NCBI GenBank assembly: GCA_029257465.1
Contig: JARIBG010000009.1
Span: forward strand, 1-37,614
Origin: Arthrobacter sp.
Lineage (GTDB): Bacteria; Actinomycetota; Actinomycetes; Actinomycetales; Micrococcaceae
Length of the DNA stretch: 37,614 nucleotides
Reading direction: 5' to 3'
The position numbers and the translations under genes were made by a program. The notes below the pieces were generated by a model. That model was given only the letters and a program-made list of their open reading frames with translations. It had not been told where the DNA came from and made no database searches. This document shows, piece by piece, positions 24,460 to 30,650 of this stretch; positions within the stretch are counted from its first letter, which is position 1; each line of letters starts with the position of its first letter.

Positions 24460-26189
24460 GGCGCACTCCGCGCCCGGTCCGCTGCCGCTCGCACCTCGTG
24501 CGGCCCTGCACCGGGTTCCACCGCCACCGGCCCTGTGCCAGGTCCGCTGCCGAGGGTCGGGGGCGCCGTGGAGGTATAGGTGTGGCCCGTGGGCGTTCGG
24601 AGGTCCATCGTGTGGGTAGGACCAGCGCGGGTGCCCGCCCTCCATCCCCTGATCTCCTTGGTGTGATTGCATGCTTCGCACAGACCTGCGCCGTTCTGGA
24701 GGCTTGTGAGACCGGCGTTCTGCCAGGGAACGACGTGGTCGTAGTGACGGATCGGCGCGTCGCAGTAGGGAGTCCGGCAGGACCGGTCGCGGGCCTGGAT
24801 GAAGCGGCGCTGGCCGGCGGTGAAGAGCCGTGACCTGGACTCGGCAGCCAGCAGGTCCCCGGTGCCGGGCGCTGTGTAGAGCTTACGCAGCCAGACCTTA
24901 AGATCCTGGCCGCGGTCGGGTGGAAGGACCGGTTCGAGGGACGGGTCGGCGTCGAGGAAACCGTCGGGCCTGAGGAGGTGCTGGCGATCGCGGTCCTGAC
25001 CAGGGTCCGTATTCTGACCGGAACCGCTGACCGGCCCGGAAACTGAGTCCTGACCGGGGGTGCAGTCCTGATCGGGGTCCAGCATGCTGCGCGCCCAGTC
25101 AGCGGGGACGATGCCGTAGCCGGTCAGGTGCGCCGGTTCGCTGTCACCCCGGAGGAGAGCGCGATCCGTCATGACCAGTTGGAGTTCCACACCGCAGACG
25201 CCTGCAGGAGAGCCGGTGGTCCGCTCGACCAATTCATCGGCCATGAGCTGACCACGAGTGCGCGTATCGCCCTGTGACCGCTGGGAGTCGGCATGCCTCG
25301 TCAGGGCGGCATACACGCCCACCCCCTGCGCGACGGGCAGCAGTGCGGTCAGGTAGGTCATGGTGTCCGGCGCCGGCCGCAGACTCACGCATCGTTCCGT
25401 GACGGCGCGGCTTACACGACGGGCCACGGATTCAGGGTCCCTGCGGTACGCAGCGGTCCGGGCTGCCGCAGTGATCATCCGGTCACCCGCACCGACGAAA
25501 GTCCCTGAATCAGCGGCGAGCTCCTCATCGACAGCGCAGCGATCCGCCGCTGCGAGACAAGCGGTTTCGCGCACGAGGACGGTCGCTCTCCACTCGTTGA
25601 GCTGACCTGTCTCCAGTGCAGCCAGGGTATGCGGCATCTCGGTGACCAGCGCCCTCGCCAGTCCGAGCAGTCGACTACCTCGGGACGGGGATTCTCCCCT
25701 GGCAAGAGCGATCTGCGCGGCGACTCCCTGTCCCTGCTCCGACCGGGGAACCCCTGCATCCGCCTGCGCGCGACGCTCCGCGACATCGAAGGCCACGGCG
25801 ATCCGCGCCTGGGCACCTACGATGGCGCACTTGAGCTCCTCGAGCTGACGCAACTGGTCGATCAGTCCCGCTCTGTCGTCACCGACGGTCAGGGAAGCCA
25901 CATCCTGAATCAGGGAACGCACGGCGGAATGCGGCGTGACGCCGTTCCGCCGCTTGCCTGCGTGGCTCCGGCGAAGTCCGGAACGCCCGCTCGGAGCGCC
26001 GACGACGCCCGCCGGCATCTCCTGCGGCGTGGCATTCGAGCACCCGTACTGCGAGATGCCCGTTGGCCCGTCCTGCGTTACGGCCTTCGCGGACATTCCC
26101 TTTAGGGGTCTGTCCTTGAAGGCGCCCAGGACGAGGTGTTCCGGCACGACTGCCGTCTCTCTCCGTCCGGGTCTCCGCCTGCTGTCCAT
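24363..26189 (-). CDS. DUF222 / HNH endonuclease domain protein
   Basis: The protein (608 aa from ATG 26189) has a DUF222 region (about residues 90-370, beginning VRSLIQDVASLTVGDDRAGL) and a C-terminal HNH motif, CRTPYCDAPIRHYDHVVPW then LCEACNHTKEIRGW, with the expected His and Asn residues and zinc cysteines. This family, which includes the 13E12 repeat proteins of Mycobacterium, is multi-copy in Arthrobacter-type genomes. A nuclease role is presumed but unproven, and members often lie in variable spots. A Gly/Gln/Asp-rich stretch (QDSVSGPVSGSGQNTDPGQD) separates the domains. The start is uncertain: a TTG at 26207 and ATGs at 26096 and 26018 are alternatives, and no good ribosome site decides. 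The C-terminus runs antisense into a decayed gene, so its last 25 residues may be acquired. Confidence 0.8.
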   Translation of the reverse strand: MDSRRRPGRRETAVVPEHLVLGAFKDRPLKGMSAKAVTQDGPTGISQYGCSNATPQEMPAGVVGAPSGRSGLRRSHAGKRRNGVTPHSAVRSLIQDVASLTVGDDRAGLIDQLRQLEELKCAIVGAQARIAVAFDVAERRAQADAGVPRSEQGQGVAAQIALARGESPSRGSRLLGLARALVTEMPHTLAALETGQLNEWRATVLVRETACLAAADRCAVDEELAADSGTFVGAGDRMITAAARTAAYRRDPESVARRVSRAVTERCVSLRPAPDTMTYLTALLPVAQGVGVYAALTRHADSQRSQGDTRTRGQLMADELVERTTGSPAGVCGVELQLVMTDRALLRGDSEPAHLTGYGIVPADWARSMLDPDQDCTPGQDSVSGPVSGSGQNTDPGQDRDRQHLLRPDGFLDADPSLEPVLPPDRGQDLKVWLRKLYTAPGTGDLLAAESRSRLFTAGQRRFIQARDRSCRTPYCDAPIRHYDHVVPWQNAGLTSLQNGAGLCEACNHTKEIRGWRAGTRAGPTHTMDLRTPTGHTYTSTAPPTLGSGPGTGPVAVEPGAGPHEVRAAADRARSAPHRDESANTSDEFVDRRYAAPPTFAAASALRC

Positions 26190-26265
26190 ACCCCAGTTTT
26201 TCAGCAACCAGCCCGCTGCCCCGGACCGGAACCGCCTATGTGGACAACTCCTAGGCGTACCGACC

Positions 26266-26468
26266 GAACCGGGATGCGCCGCAGCGCGATACCCTCAATC
26301 ACCGCGGGGAGAGTCTGCCGGAGCCGGACGCGCCGCGACACGACACGACGCCCCTAACTACGGGGGAAAGCCGGACGGAACCGGGACGCACCGCAACACG
26401 ATCCCGCCCGACCACCGCAGGGGGAGAACCTGCCCGAGCCGGACGCGCCGCTGCGCTGACACCCTACG
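26266..26468. repeat. Imperfect ~57-bp tandem repeat, about 3.5 copies
   Basis: Units start at 26266, 26321, 26378 and 26436 and are 55, 57, 58 and at least 33 bp long. Each begins GAnCCGGgACGCgCCGC. The first three continue with a C-rich stretch, a short A/C stretch and a GGGG(A/G) run; the last is partial. Copies 1 and 3 are closer to each other in their centres than to copy 2. The array lies between the HNH gene and tmk. Origin and role are unknown. Confidence 0.7.
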
Positions 26469-26630
26469 GATCCGGCGGGTGACCATGAGCGGAGGGATCT
26501 CCCTGTTCGCCCGATGATCCTCGCTCACCTCATGGACCGAGCCTGTCGATCGACCACGGATATGCCGCTGTCCGCGACACCTGCAGCACCGCCCGGACAC
26601 CGCCCGGGCCAGCATGTCGATGCCACTCGG

Positions 26631-26636
26631 TAGGCT
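26631..26636 (+). promoter_or_regulatory. Putative -10 of tmk-holB operon (leaderless type)
   Basis: TAGGCT ends 7 nt before GTG 26644. It argues against the upstream ATG at 26614, which would put the -10 inside the gene. Confidence 0.4.
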
Positions 26637-26643
26637 GGAGCGC

Positions 26644-27291
26644 GTGATGCATCCCCTTCCCCACGAGCTCCCCGGCCTCTTCATCGCCCTCGAGGGCGGA
26701 GACGGAGCGGGTAAGTCGACGCAGGCCTCGCTCCTGTGCCGTGCGCTCGAGGAGGACGGCCGGACGGTGGTCCGCACCCGGGAGCCCGGCGGCACCCCGA
26801 TCGGTGAGAAGGTGCGCTCCCTCGTCCTCGACCATGGCCACGGTGAGATCGACGCCCGCACCGAGGCCCTGCTGTTCGCCGCCTCGCGTGCCGCCCACGT
26901 CCACCAGGTGATCGTGCCCGCACTGACGCGCGGCGACGTCGTCGTGTGCGATCGCTACATCGATTCCTCCGTGGCGTACCAGGGCGCCGGGCGGGACCTC
27001 GGGGCGCAGGCTGTCCTCGAGCTGAATCTGTGGGGCACCGACGGGCTCCGCCCCGATCTGACGGTACTGCTCGACGTCGACCCTGCCGAGGGACGCACCC
27101 GCCGCACATCGGGGAAGCTTGACGAGGACCGGCTCGAGTCCGAGCCCGACGCCTTCCACACGAAGATCAGATCGGCCTTCCTCGACCTCGCACGTCAGAA
27201 TCCGGAACGGTACCTCGTCCTCAGTGCGTCCGGCACCATCGATGAGATCCACACGGCCATCCGCGACGAGCTCGCCAGGATCCCGGCATGA
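26644..27291 (+). CDS. tmk: Thymidylate kinase
   Basis: Tmk phosphorylates dTMP to dTDP for DNA synthesis. The 215-aa product carries the P-loop EGGDGAGKST, the dTMP-binding TREPGGTPIGEKVR, the DRY-type motif VVCDRYIDSSVAYQGAGRDL and the lid region DPAEGRTRRTSGKLDEDRLE. GTG 26644, directly followed by ATG 26647, is preferred over ATG 26614 because a TAGGCT -10 lies 7 nt upstream. The tmk stop overlaps the holB start by 4 nt (ATGA), a common actinobacterial pairing of two replication genes. Length and motifs are normal. Confidence 0.95.
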   Translation: MMHPLPHELPGLFIALEGGDGAGKSTQASLLCRALEEDGRTVVRTREPGGTPIGEKVRSLVLDHGHGEIDARTEALLFAASRAAHVHQVIVPALTRGDVVVCDRYIDSSVAYQGAGRDLGAQAVLELNLWGTDGLRPDLTVLLDVDPAEGRTRRTSGKLDEDRLESEPDAFHTKIRSAFLDLARQNPERYLVLSASGTIDEIHTAIRDELARIPA

Positions 27292-28481
27292 ACCCACCAG
27301 CGCAGACCCTGCCGGCAACCGGCGTATGGTCGGAGCTCCGCGGCCAGGAGCAGGTGGTGGAGCAACTCCGCCGCGCCGCGACGTCCGGCGCCCCCACCCA
27401 CGCCTGGCTCTTCACCGGCCCGCCCGGCTCGGGCCGGTCCAATGCCGCGCGCGCCTTCGCAGCGGCCCTTTTGTGCGAGCGCGACGCACTCGACGAGCGC
27501 GGATGCGGCACCTGCAAGGCCTGCCGCACCGTGCTCTCCGGTACCCACGCGGATCTGACGAACGTCACCACCGAGAAGGTGACCATCAGCATCGACGAGG
27601 CCCGCGAACTCGTCCGGAAGGCCCAGGACAAGCCCTCCACCGGCCGCTGGCGCATCATCATCGTCGAGGACGCCGATCGCATGCAGGAGCGCAGCACCAA
27701 TGTGCTGCTCAAGGCCATCGAGGAGCCGCCGCCACGCACCATCTGGCTCCTGTGCGCGCCGAGCCCGGGCGACGTCCTGGTGACCATCCGCTCGCGCTGC
27801 CGCTCGGTGGCCCTGCGCCTGCCTCCCGTGCAGGACGTCGCCGACCTGCTCGTGGCCCGCGACGGCATCGATCCGGTCACTGCCGAAGCTGCGGCTCGTG
27901 CCGCGCAGAGCCATATCGGCGTCGCAAAGCGTCTGGCCACCGACGACGGCGCACGCGAGCGGCGCAACCAGATCGTCCGGCTGCCGCTCACCCTGCACTC
28001 GGTCTCCGGTGCGATGCGTGCCGCAGCGGATCTGGTGAAGCTGGCCGAGGCCGAAGCGCAGAGTTCGTTCGAGCAGCGTGATGCCCAGGAGCGGACGGCG
28101 CTGCTCGCGACGCTCGGAGCGCCCGAGACGGGACCTGTGCCGCCGTCGGTGCGGTCCCAGATCAAGCGACTCGAGGAGGATCAGACGCGGCGTGCCAAGC
28201 GCTCCAAGAACGACTATTTCGACCGCGCGCTGACCGACCTCATCTCCTTCTACCGTGATGTGCTGATGCTGCAGGTCTCGAGCGGGCAGTCGCTCGTCAA
28301 TGAACCGATGAGGTCCGAACTCGAGGACTTCGCACAGCGGGAGACTGCCGAGGACACGCTCCTGCGCCTCGAGTCGATCAACGAAGTGCGCACCAGGCTC
28401 GTCAGCACCAATGTCTCTCCCCTCCTCGCGATCGAAGCCATGACCGTGAGTCTCCTATCCCGGAAGGACCTCGCCCGATGA
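27288..28481 (+). CDS. holB: DNA polymerase III subunit delta'
   Basis: The delta' subunit is part of the clamp loader that places the sliding clamp on DNA. The 397-aa product has the AAA+ N-terminal region with RGQEQVVEQLRRA, a modified Walker A (TGPPGSGRSN, Arg in place of Lys, as is normal for delta' that does not hydrolyse ATP), a zinc finger (CERDALDERGCGTCKACR), Walker B-like IIIVEDADRM and the SRC motif in TIRSRCRSV. The C-terminal half is the helical collar domain. It overlaps tmk and the following hydrolase by 4 nt on each side, so all three should be translated together. Confidence 0.93.
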   Translation: MNPPAQTLPATGVWSELRGQEQVVEQLRRAATSGAPTHAWLFTGPPGSGRSNAARAFAAALLCERDALDERGCGTCKACRTVLSGTHADLTNVTTEKVTISIDEARELVRKAQDKPSTGRWRIIIVEDADRMQERSTNVLLKAIEEPPPRTIWLLCAPSPGDVLVTIRSRCRSVALRLPPVQDVADLLVARDGIDPVTAEAAARAAQSHIGVAKRLATDDGARERRNQIVRLPLTLHSVSGAMRAAADLVKLAEAEAQSSFEQRDAQERTALLATLGAPETGPVPPSVRSQIKRLEEDQTRRAKRSKNDYFDRALTDLISFYRDVLMLQVSSGQSLVNEPMRSELEDFAQRETAEDTLLRLESINEVRTRLVSTNVSPLLAIEAMTVSLLSRKDLAR

Positions 28482-30085
28482 GCACTGGTACACCCCCTCT
28501 CGGCTCGGCCGCTCCACGTGGCGTGCGACGTCGTGGTGCCCGACGTCGTTCCGCTCTCGCCACGCTCGCCGCCGTCGTGCTCGGCGTCTCCGGCTGCACG
28601 CTGCTCTCCCCCGCGGGCTCCGGGGACGACGCCGACCAGGAGGAGGTCATGGAGACGGCCGATCCGGCCGTTGTAGGGGACGTCGATGAGGACCTGCGCA
28701 GCTTCTACACCCAGGAGGTGCGCTGGGAGGACTGCGAGGAGGGTTTCTCCTGCGCCACCGTCGAGGTGCCCCTGGACTACAACGATCCGGGGCGCGAGAG
28801 CATCGAGATCGCGGCCATCCGCTCGGAGACTGCAGGCGACGCCCAGGGCACCATCCTGATCAACCCCGGCGGGCCGGGGGGCTCCGGGTTCAACATCGTG
28901 AAGGATTCCCTCGACTACGTGACGAGTGATCGCCTGCGCGAGAACTACGACATCCTCGGCTTCGACCCTCGCGGCGTCAACCGCTCGAGTGCCGTGCAGT
29001 GCTACACCGACGCCGAGCAGGACGAGGCCCGCCAGGAGTCCTACCCGGCGGACGCCTCCGAGGAGGAGCTGCTCGCGCTCATCAGCGCGGACGCGGAGGT
29101 GTACGCGACGATGTGCGCCGACCGCACGGGCGAGCTGCTCGGCTTCGTGGATACCCGGTCCGCGGCCCGCGACATGGACATCCTGCGCGCCCTCGTGGGC
29201 GACAGCTCCCTGAACTACCTCGGTTTCTCCTACGGGACCCAGCTCGGCGCGACCTACGCCGACCTGTTCCCCGAGCACTCCGGGCGCCTGGTCCTCGACG
29301 GCGCCATCGACCCGTCCCTGAGCAATGAGGAGATCACCCTCGGCCAGGCCGTGGGCTTCGAGCGCGCCGTTCGTGCGTACGTGGCCGATTGCCAGCAGGA
29401 TCAGAACTGTCCCTACACGGGGACCGTCGACGACGGCGTCCGTCAGATCCAGGAGCTCTTCGCCGCTGTGGAACGCGAGCCCATGACGGCGGCGGACGGG
29501 CGAGACGTGCCCGTCTCGACGTTCGTGCAGGGCTTCATCCTGCCCCTGTACGACAACTCGAACTGGCCCGTCCTGACCCAGTCGGTCGAGGACGCCCTCG
29601 ACGGGGATCCGACGGCCATGCTGTACCTGGCCGATCTGTCCGCCGAGCGCGGGCCGGACGGCACCTACGAGACCAATTCAACGTCGGCCTTCCTCGCCGT
29701 GAACTGCCTCGACTACCCGATGACGAGCGATCCCGAGCAGTTGCGCGCCGACGAGGAGGAGCTCGTCGCGGCCTCACCGACGTTCGGGAGCTTCCTCGCC
29801 TACGGTGGCCTGACCTGCGAGCCGTGGGCCTATCCGTCCGTCCTTGAACCCGCTCCCCTGCAGGCAGCGGGAGCGGACCCCATCGTCGTCATCGGCACCA
29901 CCGGGGATCCTGCCACGCCCTACGCCTGGTCCACAGCGCTCGCCGAGCAGCTCGAGTCCGGCGTCCATGTGACGTGGGAGGGCGAGGGGCACACCGCGTA
30001 CGGCCGCTCCAATGCCTGCATCCAGGATTTGGTGGATGGCTACTTCATCGACGGCACCGTTCCCGACGACGGGGTGACCTGCTGA
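28478..30085 (+). CDS. Secreted alpha/beta hydrolase lipoprotein, tripeptidyl-aminopeptidase (TAP/SlpD-like) family
   Basis: The 535-aa product is a predicted exported lipoprotein. An Arg-rich start precedes the hydrophobic segment and the lipobox VLGVSGC (Cys40). The alpha/beta hydrolase fold shows the oxyanion region INPGGPGGSG, FDPRGVNRSS, the nucleophile elbow GFSYGTQLG, the acid in GTTGDPATP and the histidine in GEGHTAYG. The C-terminal part around these last motifs is the TAP-like domain. Characterised relatives are tripeptidyl aminopeptidases and some mycobacterial lipases or esterases, so peptide release outside the cell is likely but not certain. It overlaps holB by 4 nt, and its position before tRNA-Thr is conserved in actinobacteria. 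Confidence 0.88.
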   Translation: MSTGTPPLGSAAPRGVRRRGARRRSALATLAAVVLGVSGCTLLSPAGSGDDADQEEVMETADPAVVGDVDEDLRSFYTQEVRWEDCEEGFSCATVEVPLDYNDPGRESIEIAAIRSETAGDAQGTILINPGGPGGSGFNIVKDSLDYVTSDRLRENYDILGFDPRGVNRSSAVQCYTDAEQDEARQESYPADASEEELLALISADAEVYATMCADRTGELLGFVDTRSAARDMDILRALVGDSSLNYLGFSYGTQLGATYADLFPEHSGRLVLDGAIDPSLSNEEITLGQAVGFERAVRAYVADCQQDQNCPYTGTVDDGVRQIQELFAAVEREPMTAADGRDVPVSTFVQGFILPLYDNSNWPVLTQSVEDALDGDPTAMLYLADLSAERGPDGTYETNSTSAFLAVNCLDYPMTSDPEQLRADEEELVAASPTFGSFLAYGGLTCEPWAYPSVLEPAPLQAAGADPIVVIGTTGDPATPYAWSTALAEQLESGVHVTWEGEGHTAYGRSNACIQDLVDGYFIDGTVPDDGVTC

Positions 30086-30099
30086 CGCGCGGGTTGTCG

Positions 30100-30122
30100 C
30101 GCGCCGGGCGTACCGCGGCGCG
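30100..30122 (+). terminator. Possible terminator of the tmk-holB-hydrolase operon
   Basis: CGCGCCG (30100-30106) can pair with CGGCGCG (30116-30122) around a 9-nt loop, 14 nt after the stop codon. No T run follows, and such GC-only stems arise by chance in this genome, so support is weak. Confidence 0.3.
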
Positions 30123-30146
30123 GATCCGGGCGGGTCGCTGGTCACT

Positions 30147-30175
30147 TTGACCCCGGGCCGGGCCTCCGATAAAGT
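30147..30175 (+). promoter_or_regulatory. Promoter of tRNA-Thr
   Basis: TTGACC (30147-30152) and TAAAGT (30170-30175) are separated by exactly 17 nt, close to the sigma-70-type consensus. Transcription would begin near 30182, about 40 nt before the mature tRNA. Confidence 0.75.
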
Positions 30176-30219
30176 CGTGACCTGTGGATCGGCCCGGGCG
30201 CAGCCCGGCCGGAAGCATT

Positions 30220-30295
30220 GCCTCCTTAGCTCAGTCGGTAGAGCGTCTCACTCGTAATGAGAAGGTCGCCAGTTCGACTCTGGCAGGAGGCTCCA
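30220..30295 (+). tRNA. tRNA-Thr (anticodon CGT)
   Basis: The 76-nt sequence folds as a standard cloverleaf. The acceptor stem is GCCTCCT with AGGAGGC, the D arm is GCTC...GAGC, the anticodon stem TCTCA/TGAGA encloses CTCGTAA with anticodon CGT, and the T arm is GCCAG-TTCGACT-CTGGC. CCA is encoded at 30293-30295. It reads ACG threonine codons. It stands alone with its own promoter and terminator. Confidence 0.97.
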
Positions 30296-30298
30296 TCG

Positions 30299-30327
30299 GA
30301 ACCCCGGACAGTTCGCTGCCGGGGTTC
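30299..30327. terminator. Terminator after tRNA-Thr, also downstream of csrA
   Basis: GAACCCCGG (30299-30307) pairs with CCGGGGTTC (30319-30327). Within the loop, CAG-TTCG-CTG forms an extra 3-bp stem with a stable UUCG loop, leaving one bulged A. It begins 4 nt after the tRNA CCA end and is followed by TT. On the other strand it lies 41 nt after the csrA stop, so it may end both units. Confidence 0.75.
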
Positions 30328-30367
30328 TTCCATGGGGCGCTCGATGAGCGTTCCGGTCGGCGTCGCT

Positions 30368-30646
30368 CTACCGGGACGCGTCCGGTGTCGTCGTGGCATC
30401 CTCGGTGGAGACCACCGCCCCGGACTGCAGGAGAGCCTTGAGCGCATCGGCGCCCTCGGTAACAGCCGCCACAGCGGCCAGATTCGCCTCCGTGACGGCA
30501 CGCAGGACTTCCTCCCGCTGGATCTTCACCCCGCGCGGGGCATCGATGCCGATCCGGATGCCGTCCCCGCGGGAATCGAGCACCGTGATGACGATGTCGT
30601 CGCCGATCAGGATCTGCTCGCCGACCTTTCGCGTTAGTACAAGCAC
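30368..30646 (-). CDS. csrA: CsrA-type translational regulator
   Basis: CsrA is a small dimeric RNA-binding protein that blocks translation by binding GGA motifs at ribosome sites; in Bacillus it represses flagellin and is countered by FliW. The first 50 residues are classic (VLVLTRKVGEQILIGDDIVI, IRIGIDAPRGVKIQREEV), with the conserved R6 and the GVxIxREEV strand that bind RNA. At 92 aa it is longer than the usual 60-75, with an Ala-rich helix and a Thr/Ser/Asp tail. It is last in the flagellar operon, 4 nt after the FlhF-like gene. The GTG start lacks a ribosome site but lies 6 nt after TAGAGT. No fliW is seen in the window. Confidence 0.92.
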   Translation of the reverse strand: MLVLTRKVGEQILIGDDIVITVLDSRGDGIRIGIDAPRGVKIQREEVLRAVTEANLAAVAAVTEGADALKALLQSGAVVSTEDATTTPDASR

Positions 30647-30650
30647 GGTG

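Larger units (their letters stand above)
26190..26643. other. 454-bp non-coding interval between the HNH gene and tmk
   Basis: No reading frame here looks like a protein. The interval holds an inverted repeat CGCCTA...TAGGCG (26234-26258), the 57-bp tandem repeats at 26266-26468, and the presumed tmk promoter at its right end. The stretch 26469-26630 shows nothing definite. Confidence 0.6.

Noticed and set aside
26239-26247. TTGTCCACA, a perfect actinobacterial DnaA box (minus strand)
   Set aside because: A single box with no neighbours, no dnaA/dnaN and no AT-rich region does not make an origin.
26266-26468. CRISPR array
   Set aside because: The repeats are contiguous, imperfect and have no unique spacers; no cas gene is nearby.
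26136-26517. Small frames across the 57-bp repeats
   Set aside because: Their residues follow the DNA repeat, are Arg/Pro/Gly-rich, and have no ribosome site or homologous look.
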